Source of the DNA: Rhodocyclaceae bacterium
Lineage (GTDB): Bacteria > Pseudomonadota > Gammaproteobacteria > Burkholderiales > Rhodocyclaceae
Length of the DNA: 32,019 nt
Direction of reading: 5' to 3'
Assembly (NCBI GenBank): GCA_008933825.1
Contig: WBUF01000028.1
Span: 1 to 32,019 of the forward strand
Position 1 is the stretch's first letter; the number at the start of each line of letters is the position of its first letter. Made by a program: the position numbers and the translations under genes. Positions 6,369 through 14,902 of this stretch are shown here, piece by piece. Under the pieces are notes generated by a model. It was given only the letters and a program-made list of their open reading frames with translations, did not search any database and was not told where the DNA came from.

Positions 6369-7367
6369 TCAGGCGACCAGCGGCGGCTCGTCCATCAGCG
6401 CCACCTGCTCGCGCAGTTCGAGGATGCGGTCCTGCCAGTAGCGCTGGGTGTTGAACCAGGGAAAGGCCGCCGGGAAGGCCGGATCGCCCCAGCGCCGCGC
6501 CAGCCAGGCCGAGTAATGCAGCAGGCGCAGGGTGCGCAGCGCTTCGACCAGATGCAATTCGCGCCGGTCGAAGTCGCGGAAGTCTTCGTAGCCGGCCAGC
6601 ACCTCGCCGAGCTGGTGCGTCATCTCGGCCCGTTCTCCGGAAAGCAGCATCCACAGGTCCTGCACGGCCGGCCCCGTGCGGCAGTCGTCGAAGTCGACGA
6701 AGTGGGGGCCGCGCATTTCGCCGCTATCGGTCCATAGCACGTTGCCTGCATGGCAGTCGCCATGCAGGCGGATCGAGGCGACGGCGCCAGCGCGCATGTA
6801 GCAGCGGCGTGCGCCGTCGAGCGCCTGATCGACCACGCTGCACCAGGCGGTGCGCAGGTCTTCCGGCAGGAAGCCGTGCTCGAGGAGATAATCGCGGGAG
6901 GCTTCGCCGAAGCCGGCAATATCGATGCAGGGGCGCTCGCGGAAAGGCGTCGCGGCGCCGACGGCATGGATGCGGCCGAGGAAGCGCCCGATCCTTTGCA
7001 GGGTGTCCGGCCGGTCCAGTTCGGGGGCGCGGCCGCCGCGGCGCGGAAACACCGCGAAACGGAAGCCCTGCGCATGATACAGGGTGTGCCCGCCGGCCAG
7101 CGAGAGGGGGGCGACGACGGGGATTTCCTGTTCGAACAGTTCCCGGGCAAAGGCGTGTTCTTCGAGGATCGCCGCATCGCTCCAGCGCTGCGGCCGGTAG
7201 AATTTGGCCACCCGCGGCGGCGCGTCGGCGATGCCGACCAGATAGACGCGGTTTTCGTAGCTGTTGAGGGCCAGCAGAGAACCGTCGCAGGGCAGGCCGA
7301 CACTCTCCAGCGCATTCAGGACGGTATCGGGAGTGAGGGCCGAATAGGGATGCATGTCGCTGTCCAT
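6369..7367 (-). CDS. srkA: Stress response kinase A (SrkA/YihE family)
   Basis: SrkA is a eukaryotic-like Ser/Thr kinase of the aminoglycoside phosphotransferase fold; the E. coli protein counters stress-induced cell death linked to MazF and reactive oxygen. The 332-residue length matches. The family start is recognisable (HPYSALTPDTVLNALESVGL, then SYENRVYLVG at about 37-46). The catalytic loop is HGDCHAGN (H202, D204, N209) and the Mg-binding Asp is in VDFDDC (D225). An in-frame ATG at 7355 (MHPYSAL) is an equally good start and has GGA upstream. The gene is convergent with the SYLF gene and divergent from the GNAT gene. Cytoplasmic; the substrate is not known for the family. Confidence 0.9.
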   Translation of the reverse strand: MDSDMHPYSALTPDTVLNALESVGLPCDGSLLALNSYENRVYLVGIADAPPRVAKFYRPQRWSDAAILEEHAFARELFEQEIPVVAPLSLAGGHTLYHAQGFRFAVFPRRGGRAPELDRPDTLQRIGRFLGRIHAVGAATPFRERPCIDIAGFGEASRDYLLEHGFLPEDLRTAWCSVVDQALDGARRCYMRAGAVASIRLHGDCHAGNVLWTDSGEMRGPHFVDFDDCRTGPAVQDLWMLLSGERAEMTHQLGEVLAGYEDFRDFDRRELHLVEALRTLRLLHYSAWLARRWGDPAFPAAFPWFNTQRYWQDRILELREQVALMDEPPLVA

Positions 7368-7431
7368 GACGGCATTGTACGTTCCCGCTGACGCGTTATC
7401 ATGGGCGCCACGAAGAAGAAGACCGGAGAGA

Positions 7432-7959
7432 ATGGCCGACTATCCGCAGCAACTGGTTCATCCGCATCGCCTGTTCGACGGCACCGAGGTGGTCGTCCGG
7501 CCGATCCGCCCGGATGACGCTGACATCGAGCAGGACTTCGTGCGCGGGCTCTCGGAGGATTCGCGCTACAACCGCTTCATGGGCCAGCTGCGCGAACTGG
7601 CGCCGCGCAAGCTGCAGTACCTCACGCAGATCGATTACGACCAGCACATGGCGCTGATCGCCACGGTCATGCGCGACGGGCGCGAGGTGGAGATCGGCGT
7701 CGCGCGCTACGTCGTCACGCCCGGCAGCGACAGCTGCGAGTTCGCCATCACGGTGGACGATGCCTGGCAGGGCACGGGCGTGGCTGGCATCCTGATGCTG
7801 GATCTCTTCGTGGCGGCGCGCCAGCGTGGGCTGAAGGCCATGGTCGGCTACGTGCTGGCGAGCAACCACAAGATGCTGAAGTTCTGCCGCCAGCTCGGCT
7901 TCGAGTTCCATCGCGACGAGGGCGGGGGCGACACCATCAACGTCGTCAAGGCGCTGTAG
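7432..7959 (+). CDS. GNAT-family N-acetyltransferase
   Basis: A 175-residue protein with one GNAT domain. The N-terminal strand [22 protein letters not shown] resembles the C-terminal acetyltransferase domain of the protein lysine acetylase Pat (YfiQ) family. The acetyl-CoA-binding motif A is visible as [26 protein letters not shown] (Q/G-x-x-G/A at about 112-118), followed by [20 protein letters not shown], the conserved end of the fold. It lacks the ADP-forming acyl-CoA synthetase part of Pat, so it may be a stand-alone protein or small-molecule acetylase. The ATG at 7432, just after GGAGAG, is chosen over 7354, which lies inside the srkA start region. Its 3' end overlaps the convergent nfi gene by 14 bases. 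Substrate unknown. Confidence 0.85.
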   Translation: MADYPQQLVHPHRLFDGTEVVVRPIRPDDADIEQDFVRGLSEDSRYNRFMGQLRELAPRKLQYLTQIDYDQHMALIATVMRDGREVEIGVARYVVTPGSDSCEFAITVDDAWQGTGVAGILMLDLFVAARQRGLKAMVGYVLASNHKMLKFCRQLGFEFHRDEGGGDTINVVKAL

Positions 7960-8629
7960 TTTTTCCGGGCTTCGCCGATGCCAGGCGATGCGCCCAGCGC
8001 GTCGTTTCCGGCAGGCGATAGCGCGTCAGGCAGGCCATCACCCAGGCGATGGCCGATTCCAGGCCGATGCGGTGGCCGGGGGAGACATACAGCGGCTTGA
8101 CGCCCGGGCGGGTGCGCAGCACGGCGCCGACGACCTCGTCACCGTCCTTGAGCGGCACCCAGGCGCCGCGCTCGTCCGGCACCGCATCGTGCGTGCCGAT
8201 CAGGCGCGTCTTGGCCACCCCGATGGCTGGAATGTCGAGGAGCAGGCCGAGGTGGCAGGCGATGCCGAGACGGCGCGGGTGGGCGATGCCCTGGCCGTCG
8301 CAGAGCAGCAGGTCCGGCAAAACGGCGAGTTGCTCGATGGCCGCCAGCACGGCCGGCACCTCGCGGAAGGAGAGCAGGCCCGGCACATAGGGAAAGCGCG
8401 TCGGCAGGCGGGCGATGGCGAAGGTCTCCGGTTGCAGCGAGGGAAAGGCGAGCACGGCGACGGCGGCGCGTGTCGTGGCGCCGTTTTTCTCGAAGCCGGC
8501 ATCGGCGCCGGCGACGCGGCCGATGCCGGCGAAGTCGTCCCGGCGGACGACTTTCGCGGCGAGACGTGCCTGCAGTGCCATCGCTTCCTTCGGCGTCAGG
8601 TCCCAGCGGTGGCGCTGCCGGATCTTCAT
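7946..8629 (-). CDS. nfi: Endonuclease V (deoxyinosine 3'-endonuclease)
   Basis: Endonuclease V nicks DNA one base 3' of deoxyinosine and other deaminated bases, starting alternative excision repair. The 227-residue protein aligns well by eye with E. coli Nfi. The catalytic acidic residues are D43 (AGADAGF), E90 (FRE) and D111 (LLCDGQG). The strand-separating wedge region [11 protein letters not shown], then [33 protein letters not shown] and RLPETTRWA are all family signatures. The start at 8629 forms an ATGA overlap with the stop of the upstream hydrolase, so translation is probably coupled; an ATG at 8638 is an alternative. The 3' end overlaps the convergent GNAT gene. Confidence 0.96.
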   Translation of the reverse strand: MKIRQRHRWDLTPKEAMALQARLAAKVVRRDDFAGIGRVAGADAGFEKNGATTRAAVAVLAFPSLQPETFAIARLPTRFPYVPGLLSFREVPAVLAAIEQLAVLPDLLLCDGQGIAHPRRLGIACHLGLLLDIPAIGVAKTRLIGTHDAVPDERGAWVPLKDGDEVVGAVLRTRPGVKPLYVSPGHRIGLESAIAWVMACLTRYRLPETTRWAHRLASAKPGKTTAP

Positions 8630-9792
8630 GCGTCGCATTGAACAGCGATCAGCGGGACCAGCATCTCGTCGGCGCTGACCCCGGCATGCACGCCGACCTG
8701 GCGGTGGCGCTTTTCGCCCTCGACCCAGTCGAGCAGGGTCCAGTCCTCGCGCATCACCAGTGCGTAATCGCCGACGCGCGAGGCCAGTCGCGGGTCGGCC
8801 GGGCCCGGCCCGAACCAGCCCTGTTCGAGCAGCGCCCGGCGCGGGAAGGCGTCCAGGCAATGGCCGAAATGCTCCGACACATAGTCCTCGAAACGGGCCG
8901 TTTCACCAGGCCTGACATAGCAATAGGCGACGCGGTGTTCTCCGCACAGCGGGCGTGCCAGCATCGCGGCGAGATCCGGGTGCAGCGCCAGGTCGATCTG
9001 GCGTTCCGGCGGCGAATCGATGAAGCCGTGGTCGGCACAGGCCACCACCAGCGTGTCGCTGCCGGCAATGGCGGCGAGGAAGGCGCCGAATGCCTCGTCG
9101 AGCAGGGCGAACTGCGCGGCAACCCGGGCGCTGCCGACGCCATGGGCATGGGCAAGCGAGTCGAGTTCCGCGTAATAGGCGTATATGTAGGAGGGCTCGC
9201 CGGATTCTCGAAGCGCGGCCGCGATCTGGCCGAAGAGTTCGGGCAGCGTCCGGTAGGCGCGCACCGCGGCGCGGCCGCTGTGATACAGGCTGAGTTCCGA
9301 ATGGGCGATGGCCTGCGGCGAAACGAAGACGCTGCGCCGGGGCAGGCGGTCGACGAACGGCCGGTGGCCGAACAGGCGGCGCGGCAGCGCGCCGGGCGGC
9401 GCGTCGAACTCGCCTGCGCCGCGCGGCCTGAGCGGCAGCACGGCGGCGATGGCATCGAGTTCGGCGAAATACATGTGCCAGCCGGTCAGTGCGTGCTGTT
9501 GCGGCGCCAGGCCGCTGAGGTAGGTGGTAACTGCACTCGCGGTGGTGGATGGAAAAACCGAACTGAGGCGGGCCTGCAGGCGAGCGTGCAGGTGGCCGCC
9601 CTTGCCGTGGCGTTGCAGGTAGTTGTAGCCGAGGCCGTCGATGACAAGCAGCACGATGTTGTACGCCGTCCCGCCTGGACTGACTTTTGCATCGCGCAGC
9701 GGCGCATAGGGCGACGGCGGTGCGCCGCAGGCGTCGCCAAGCGAGCGCATCAGGTTGAGGATGCTGCCGCCCTCGTAGTCCGGGAAGATCAC
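8626..9792 (-). CDS. Type I phosphodiesterase/nucleotide pyrophosphatase family hydrolase
   Basis: This 388-residue protein belongs to the alkaline-phosphatase superfamily, nucleotide pyrophosphatase branch. Metal-binding and nucleophile motifs are present: D52 in LLVIDGLG, the nucleophile Thr in FPSTTAS (about 80-86), [10 protein letters not shown] with Asp and His, ACADHGF, and VGVHAGVS with a late metal-binding His. There is no signal peptide or membrane anchor, so it is probably cytoplasmic. It starts with GTG at 9792 ([10 protein letters not shown] follows); no ATG fits, and the ribosome binding site is weak. It overlaps nfi by an ATGA junction, hinting at nucleotide or nucleic-acid cleanup, but the substrate cannot be told from sequence. 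Confidence 0.88.
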   Translation of the reverse strand: MIFPDYEGGSILNLMRSLGDACGAPPSPYAPLRDAKVSPGGTAYNIVLLVIDGLGYNYLQRHGKGGHLHARLQARLSSVFPSTTASAVTTYLSGLAPQQHALTGWHMYFAELDAIAAVLPLRPRGAGEFDAPPGALPRRLFGHRPFVDRLPRRSVFVSPQAIAHSELSLYHSGRAAVRAYRTLPELFGQIAAALRESGEPSYIYAYYAELDSLAHAHGVGSARVAAQFALLDEAFGAFLAAIAGSDTLVVACADHGFIDSPPERQIDLALHPDLAAMLARPLCGEHRVAYCYVRPGETARFEDYVSEHFGHCLDAFPRRALLEQGWFGPGPADPRLASRVGDYALVMREDWTLLDWVEGEKRHRQVGVHAGVSADEMLVPLIAVQCDA

Positions 9793-9814
9793 TGCTTCTG
9801 CCTGCAGGCGACGA

Positions 9815-9982
9815 TCACGGCCTGTGCCGACACGCGGCCGCGCCTGTCCTGCTCCCGCGGTGCCCTGGAGGGCCGGCCAGGGCCGCGAGGCCGCAGAGTG
9901 CCCAGTGAAGCCGGGTCATGCGCGTCGCATCCGGATCCGGCGCGTCGAGATCCCCGGCGATCGAGGCCAGCGTCAGCGGCAT
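9815..9982 (-). other. Possible 55-codon small reading frame in a 205-base gap
   Basis: Between the hydrolase start (9792) and the acidic-protein stop (9998) the minus strand carries a short open frame, MPLTLASIAGDLDAPDPD onward. Its first two-thirds have GC-rich third positions like real genes. An internal MTRLHWALCGLAALAG looks like a signal-peptide core. Codon bias is lost towards the end, and the stop falls just before the hydrolase start. It may be a small protein, a gene remnant or chance. A 9-base inverted repeat (9975-9983/9990-9998) covers its start codon. I have no family match. Confidence 0.2.
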
Positions 9983-9997
9983 TTCCTGCAATGCCGC

Positions 9998-10279
9998 TCA
10001 GTGGTCCTCGATGTGCGGGCGGCCTTCCTCCGCCGGCGCGCCGGTATCGGGGTCGATCCAGTCGGAAATGCCCAGTTCGTCCTCTGCCTCGGCCAGCGTC
10101 TCGCCAGGCTCGAAGTCGGATTCGTCGCTGTACTCCATATCCTCGGCGGCTTCGATCAGCGTCGGAAAGGGCCCGTATTCCTCGTCGCTGTCCTTGTCCT
10201 GCCAGTAGAAGCCGTCCGGTCTTTCGATGACGCGGGTGCGGTCGAAGTCTGTGCGTGTGGCGGGTATGCTCTTCGGCAT
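9998..10279 (-). CDS. Highly acidic 93-residue protein of unknown function
   Basis: The product starts MPKSIPATRTDFDRTRVIERP. About 29 of 93 residues are Asp or Glu, most in the C-terminal two-thirds. After the basic first 20 residues comes DGFYWQDKDSDEEYGPFPTL, which looks like a small folded beta segment (a pattern seen in short conserved proteins of related bacteria), then an acidic helix EAAEDMEYSDESDFEPGETLAEAEDELG. There is no signal peptide or membrane segment. The ATG at 10279 is preceded by CGGAGA. The gene is divergent from the Lon-like protease, with a 209-base shared upstream region. Composition would suit a nucleic-acid mimic or a protease adaptor or substrate, but nothing shows which. 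Function not recognised. Confidence 0.75.
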   Translation of the reverse strand: MPKSIPATRTDFDRTRVIERPDGFYWQDKDSDEEYGPFPTLIEAAEDMEYSDESDFEPGETLAEAEDELGISDWIDPDTGAPAEEGRPHIEDH

Positions 10280-10427
10280 GGCGATCTCCGTTTCCTTGTC
10301 GCTGCGGGTATCTTGAACCTTTTTCAATGTAAAAGCTATGGCGAATCCGATGCCGGTTCGTTGACCGGAGTCAGGTTCGATGGCGGCATGCATGCCTTTA
10401 CGGCATTCGTGCTGCCAGGCTGAAATC

Positions 10428-10456
10428 TTGTGCGGGGATCCGCCCGGGGTTATAGT
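10428..10456 (+). promoter_or_regulatory. Candidate promoter of the Lon-like protease gene
   Basis: TTGTGC (10428-10433) and TATAGT (10451-10456) lie exactly 17 bases apart, 32 bases before the ATG. The -10 matches five of six bases; the -35 is weak. Confidence 0.4.
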
Positions 10457-10488
10457 TGTTCGGCAGATTCGAATATAGAAAAACCGGA

Positions 10489-12918
10489 ATGTCCAACCCG
10501 CTCACCCTCGATCCGCGGTTGCTGCTGCGGCGCTGCGATCCCGCCCTGCTGGACTTCGAGACCACCGCCGAACTGGACGATGCGGTCGATATCGTCGGCC
10601 AGTCGCGTGCGCTGGATGCGGTGCGCTTCGGCATCGATATCAAGCAGCCGGGCTTCAATCTCTTCGTGCTGGGCGAACCGGGCAGCGGCCGCCATGCCGC
10701 CGTGCGCCGCCTGCTGGAGGCCAGGGCGGGCTGCGAGCCGGCACCGAGCGATTGGTGTTACGTCAATAACTTCGCCGACCTGAACAAGCCGCGCCTGCTG
10801 CGCCTGCCGCCCGGCCGCGGCGGCAGGCTCCGACATGACATGCAGGAGTTCGTCGCCGAGCTGGGGAAGGCCATCGGCGCAGCCTTCGAGAGCGAGGAGT
10901 ATCGCATTCGCATCGAGACCATCCAGGACGAGTTCAAGCAGCGCGAGGAAAGCGCGCTGCGCGCGCTTGGCCAGGAATCCGGCAAGAAGGGTGTTGCGCT
11001 GCTGCGCACGCCGCATGGGTTTGTCTTCGCCCCGATCAAGGGCGAGGACGCGATGGCGCCGGAGGAATTCGAGAAGCTGCCGGACGAGGAGAAGGCGCGC
11101 ATCGGCAAGCTGATCGAGGATTACGGCGAGCGCCTGCACAAGCTGATGCACCAGTTCCCGCAGTGGCGTCGCGAGATGCAGGGTCGCATCAAGGAGGCGA
11201 GCCGGGAGACCATGGGGCTGGCCGTCGGCCACCTCATCGAGGAGCTGAAGGAGCGCTACACGGATCTGCTCAACGTGCTCGGCTTTCTCGACGAAGTGAT
11301 GCGCGACGTCATCGAGAGCGGCGAAGAGCTGCGCGAGCAGCCGAAGGCAGACGGGGACGCGAGCGGAGTCGTCGTCAGCGGAAGCATTTCACTGGCCCGC
11401 TACCAGGTGAATCTGCTGGTCGACAACGGCGCGGCCAAGGCGGCGCCGGTGGTCTTCGAGGACAATCCGATCTACCCGAACCTGGTCGGCCGCGTCGACA
11501 GCGTTGCCCACATGGGCACGCTGATGACCAACTTCACCATGATCAAGCCAGGCGTCCTGCACCGCGCCAACGGCGGCTATCTGGTGCTGGATGCCGCCAA
11601 GGTGCTGAGCCAGCCCTATGCCTGGGAAGGGCTCAAGCGCGCGCTGCGCTCGGCCCAGGTGCGCATCGAATCGCTCGGCCAGGTGTTCGGCTTCACCAGC
11701 ATGCTGCCGCTGGAGCCGGAACCGATGCCGCTCGATCTCAAGGTGGTGCTGATCGGCGAACGCATCCTGTATTACCTGCTGAAGGAATACGACCCGGAAT
11801 TCGAGGAGCTGTTCAAGGTGGGCGCGGATTTCGAAAGCGACGTCGCGCGCAACGAGCCGAACACACGCAGCTATGCCCGCTTCCTCGGCGGGCTGGTGCG
11901 CCACTACGGGCTGCGGCCTTTCGACCGCCACGCCGTGGCGCGCCTGATCGAGCACAGCGCGCGTCTCGCCGGCGATGCCGAGAAGCTTTCCGCCGGCACG
12001 CGCCGCCTCGCCGACCTGATGCAGGAGGCCAGCCACTGCGCCGGGCGGTCAGGCCGCGGCCTGGTCTTGCGCGAGGATGTCGAAGCGGCGCTGGAAGCGC
12101 AGCGCCACCGGGCCGGCCGGCTGCACGAGGCGGTCCAGGAACAGATCCTGCGCGGCAGCCAGCTGATCGATTCCGGGGGGAGCCGGGTCGGCCAAGTAAA
12201 CGGCCTGGCGGTGATCGACCTCGGCGACGCTCCGTTTGCCCACCCGGTGCGCATCACCGCCACGGCGCGCATCGGCGAGGGCGAGGTCATCGACATCGAG
12301 CGCGAATCCGAGCTGGGCGGCGCGATCCACTCCAAAGGGGTGATGATCCTCTCGGCCTTCCTCGCCGCGCGCTATGCGCGCACCCTGCCGCTGTCGCTGT
12401 CGGCGAGCCTGGTCTTCGAGCAGTCCTATGGTCCCGTGGAAGGCGACAGCGCTTCGCTCGCCGAGCTGTGCGCGCTGCTCTCGGCCCTGTCCGCGGCGCC
12501 GATCCGGCAGTCGCTGGCGATCACCGGCTCGGTGAACCAGTACGGCCGCGTGCAGCCGATCGGCGGTGTCAACGAGAAGATCGAGGGCTTCTTCGACATC
12601 TGCAAGGCGCGCGGCCTGAGCGGCGAGCAGGGCGTCGTCATCCCGCAGGCCAACGTCAAGCATCTGATGCTGCGCGAGGAGGTCGCCGCCGCCTGTGCCA
12701 CGGGGGCGTTTGCCATCCACGCCGTCGAGGACGTCGACCAGGCCATCGCGCTGCTTACCGGTGTTCCGGCCGGGGAGCCGGATGCGCAGGGGCTCGTGCC
12801 GGAGGGCACCATCAACTACATGGTTGCCGCCCAGCTGGCCGAGCTGACGGCGCGGCGCCAGGCCTTCGCGGCCGCCGGCAGGAGGGAAGGCGCCCGGAAG
12901 GGCAAGGGCAAGGAATAA
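10489..12918 (+). CDS. Lon-like ATP-dependent protease (AAA_32 family)
   Basis: An 809-residue protein of the LonB-like group related to E. coli YcbZ. The N-terminal half is an atypical AAA+ module with a P-loop-like GEPGSGRH at residues 62-69, where the usual Lys-Ser/Thr is Arg-His. A long helical insertion follows (about 110-290), then AAA parts such as GVLHRANGGYLVLDAAKVL, a Walker B-like region. The C-terminal Lon protease domain (about 560-765) has the Ser-Lys dyad S654 (EGDSAS) and K697 (GGVNEKIEG), 43 residues apart as in E. coli Lon. The start at 10489 (MSNPLTLD) has CCGGA upstream; the open frame extends further 5' from non-ATG codons. It is divergent from the acidic protein. Expected role: cytoplasmic protein quality control; specific substrates unknown. 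Confidence 0.9.
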   Translation: MSNPLTLDPRLLLRRCDPALLDFETTAELDDAVDIVGQSRALDAVRFGIDIKQPGFNLFVLGEPGSGRHAAVRRLLEARAGCEPAPSDWCYVNNFADLNKPRLLRLPPGRGGRLRHDMQEFVAELGKAIGAAFESEEYRIRIETIQDEFKQREESALRALGQESGKKGVALLRTPHGFVFAPIKGEDAMAPEEFEKLPDEEKARIGKLIEDYGERLHKLMHQFPQWRREMQGRIKEASRETMGLAVGHLIEELKERYTDLLNVLGFLDEVMRDVIESGEELREQPKADGDASGVVVSGSISLARYQVNLLVDNGAAKAAPVVFEDNPIYPNLVGRVDSVAHMGTLMTNFTMIKPGVLHRANGGYLVLDAAKVLSQPYAWEGLKRALRSAQVRIESLGQVFGFTSMLPLEPEPMPLDLKVVLIGERILYYLLKEYDPEFEELFKVGADFESDVARNEPNTRSYARFLGGLVRHYGLRPFDRHAVARLIEHSARLAGDAEKLSAGTRRLADLMQEASHCAGRSGRGLVLREDVEAALEAQRHRAGRLHEAVQEQILRGSQLIDSGGSRVGQVNGLAVIDLGDAPFAHPVRITATARIGEGEVIDIERESELGGAIHSKGVMILSAFLAARYARTLPLSLSASLVFEQSYGPVEGDSASLAELCALLSALSAAPIRQSLAITGSVNQYGRVQPIGGVNEKIEGFFDICKARGLSGEQGVVIPQANVKHLMLREEVAAACATGAFAIHAVEDVDQAIALLTGVPAGEPDAQGLVPEGTINYMVAAQLAELTARRQAFAAAGRREGARKGKGKE

Positions 12919-12928
12919 TCCCACGAAC

Positions 12929-12953
12929 GGCGGACCGATCCGCCTGCAGGCGG
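12929..12953 (+). other. Hairpins just after the Lon-like gene
   Basis: GGCGGA (12929-12934) pairs with TCCGCC (12939-12944), and an overlapping palindrome CCGCCTGCAGGCGG covers 12940-12953. No T-run follows. This may be a Rho-type or mRNA-stabilising 3' structure. The rest of the 264-base gap up to 13182 holds no convincing gene. Confidence 0.3.
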
Positions 12954-13182
12954 GCGGGCGATGCGATGATCCTGGTCGGCGGTCAGCTGGAATTCCTGTC
13001 CGGCAGCCGCCTCGCCGTGCCCTGCGGCGACGAGGGGGGGCGGCGCCCAGCCGCTATGCCGCCGTCTTCCGCAGACTGACTTTTCCGGACTTCGCCTGAT
13101 TGACTTACCTCAAAGCCGTGTTGCCGCCGGCGGTTATGCTGAAAGGGACCATTCGACCAACCCACTCACAACAGGTGTCGTC

Positions 13183-13536
13183 ATGCAAAGACCCGTCCAG
13201 ATCACCTTCAAGGACATCCCGCATTCAGACGCGGTGGAAACCCATATCCGCGAAAAGGCCGCCAAGCTGGAGACGTTCTACCCGCACATCATCGGTTGCC
13301 ATGTCACGGTGGAGTTGCCGCACAAGCACCACCACCAGGGCAAGCAGCACAACGTGCGCATCGACATCAAGGTGCCTGGCAGCGAGATCGTGGTGAACCG
13401 GGACAAGCACGAGGACATCTACGTCGCCCTGCGCGATGCATTCGACGCCGCCAGGCGCCAGGTCGAGGAATACGGTCGCCGCCAGCGCGGCGATGTCAAG
13501 CACCACGCCAGCAGCCGGGTACCGACTGGCGATTAG
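13183..13536 (+). CDS. hpf: Ribosome hibernation promoting factor, short form
   Basis: This HPF/RaiA-family protein (117 residues) binds the 30S decoding region and silences ribosomes in slow growth. The fold is clear: [30 protein letters not shown], then [33 protein letters not shown] and [20 protein letters not shown]. It lacks the C-terminal dimerisation domain of long HPF, so it is of the short type. A His-rich loop ([10 protein letters not shown]) and the basic tail [10 protein letters not shown] are notable. It is not next to rpoN or PTS genes, the usual place of proteobacterial hpf, so it may be an extra paralogue. The stop codon interlocks with that of the convergent phaZ gene by 3 bases. 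Confidence 0.88.
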   Translation: MQRPVQITFKDIPHSDAVETHIREKAAKLETFYPHIIGCHVTVELPHKHHHQGKQHNVRIDIKVPGSEIVVNRDKHEDIYVALRDAFDAARRQVEEYGRRQRGDVKHHASSRVPTGD

Positions 13537-14750
13537 GCGCTGCTGCGGATGAAGTCGCGCACGCGGGGATAGACCGTCTCGCGCCAGCGCTTGCCGCTGA
13601 ATATGCCGTAGTGGCCGACGCCCGGCACGAGGTAGTGGTCCTTCCTTTCGGCGGGAAGGTTGCGGCACAGGTCGTGCGCCGCCTCGGTCTGGCCGGGGCC
13701 GGAAATGTCGTCCAGCTCCCCCTCGACGGTGAACAATGCCGTGTCGCGGATGGCCCAGGGCCGCACGCGCTGGCCGAACAGCGTCATCTCGCCCTGCGGC
13801 AACCGGTGCTTCATGAACACTATGTCGAGGGTTTCCAGATAATACTCGGCCGGGAGGTCCATCACGGCGTTGTACTCGTCGTAGAACTTGCGGTGTCCCT
13901 CGGCCGATTCGCCGTCGCCGATGACCAGGTGATTGTAGAAATCGATATGGGCATTGAGGTGGCGATCCGGGTTCATGGCGACGAAGCCCGAGTGCTGCAG
14001 AAAGCCGGGATAGACGCGCCGCATGTAGCCGGGGTATTTCAGCGGCACGCGGGTGATGACATGGGTGTCGAACCAGCGCAGGCTGCGCGTCTTGGCGTAG
14101 CGGTTGACTTCCGTCGGGGCGCGGCGCGTGTCGATCGGGCCGCCCATCAGTGTCATGCTGCGCGGCTGGGCCGGATCGTCGGCGGCAGCCATCAGCGAGA
14201 CGGCGGCCAGCACCGGCACGGTGGGCTGGCACACCGAAATGACGTGCGCGCCGGGCGCCAGATGGCGCAGGAAGTCCTGCACATAGGCGACGTAGTCGGC
14301 GAAGTGGAAATAGCCTTCGGCAAGCGGCACCTGGCGGGCGTCGATCCAGTCGGTGATATAGACGTCGTGGTCCGGCAGCAGTGCCCGCACGGTGTCGCGC
14401 AACAGCGTGGCATAGTGGCCGGACAGCGGCGCCACCAGCAGCACCTTGGGCTGATCGAGTGGCGCCTCGCGGCGAAAGCGCAGCAGCTTGCAGAACGGCT
14501 TGCTGGCGACCACTTCCTCCCGCACGGACACCGGGCGGCCGTCGATGACGACCGTATCCAGTTCGAACGACGGCTTTTCGTAGCGCCTGACGATGCGCGC
14601 CAGCAATTCCGAGCCGGCGGCGACGCGGCTGCTGTGGGGCAGATAGGCGAGCGGGCTGAAGGGGTTGGTGAACAGTTGCTGGCTGGTTTCCGCCCAGTAG
14701 CGCAGCGGGGCGTTGGCGGCGTGCTGGAGCTCGTGCAGCGTATAGATCAT
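13533..14750 (-). CDS. phaZ: Intracellular polyhydroxyalkanoate depolymerase PhaZ
   Basis: PhaZ breaks down native PHB granules in the cytoplasm. The 405-residue protein starts [21 protein letters not shown] and matches the Ralstonia PhaZa1 type, which uses a Cys nucleophile instead of a lipase-box Ser. Here the Cys is C174 in [10 protein letters not shown]. The other triad members fit D in EGELDDISG (about 355) and H in [12 protein letters not shown] (about 388). There is no signal peptide, as expected for the intracellular enzyme. It is the last gene of the minus-strand acyl-CoA operon. The ATG is preceded by AAAGGAAC at rather long spacing, and a strong hairpin lies in the leader (14775-14800). 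It lies 10 kb from phaC and convergent to hpf. Confidence 0.95.
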   Translation of the reverse strand: MIYTLHELQHAANAPLRYWAETSQQLFTNPFSPLAYLPHSSRVAAGSELLARIVRRYEKPSFELDTVVIDGRPVSVREEVVASKPFCKLLRFRREAPLDQPKVLLVAPLSGHYATLLRDTVRALLPDHDVYITDWIDARQVPLAEGYFHFADYVAYVQDFLRHLAPGAHVISVCQPTVPVLAAVSLMAAADDPAQPRSMTLMGGPIDTRRAPTEVNRYAKTRSLRWFDTHVITRVPLKYPGYMRRVYPGFLQHSGFVAMNPDRHLNAHIDFYNHLVIGDGESAEGHRKFYDEYNAVMDLPAEYYLETLDIVFMKHRLPQGEMTLFGQRVRPWAIRDTALFTVEGELDDISGPGQTEAAHDLCRNLPAERKDHYLVPGVGHYGIFSGKRWRETVYPRVRDFIRSSA

Positions 14751-14774
14751 TATTTTCGGCGTTCCTTTCCCGCA

Positions 14775-14800
14775 GCGCCAAGCAAGCGACTGCTTGGCGC
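14775..14800 (-). promoter_or_regulatory. Strong hairpin in the phaZ leader
   Basis: GCGCCAAGCA (14775-14784) and TGCTTGGCGC (14791-14800) form a perfect 10-base stem with a 6-base loop, 25 bases upstream of the phaZ ATG. No T-run follows on the minus strand, so it is not a standard terminator. It could be a DNA operator, an mRNA 5' structure for phaZ, or a 3' end for the ligase transcript. The remaining 152-base gap shows nothing else clear. Confidence 0.5.
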
Positions 14801-14902
14801 GAGCTTACACGATTCCGTTGGGGTTACCAACAATTACGGCAGGCGCCGGAGAACCGGAAGACGGGCCCGCCGGCCAGATTTCGCCAGGCGGTACCGACGT
14901 GC

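Noticed and set aside
8470..10230. 586-codon plus-strand frame opposite nfi, the hydrolase and the acidic protein
   Set aside because: It is a mirror frame of at least two well-identified minus-strand genes.
11163..13079. 638-codon plus-strand frame overlapping the Lon-like gene
   Set aside because: Its protein is Arg/Gly/Pro-rich low complexity, as expected from a shifted frame of GC-rich coding DNA; the Lon-like frame has the real motifs.
12966..13079. 37-codon frame between the Lon-like gene and hpf
   Set aside because: No ribosome binding site, no recognisable feature and a GC-rich low-complexity end; I treat the gap as non-coding.
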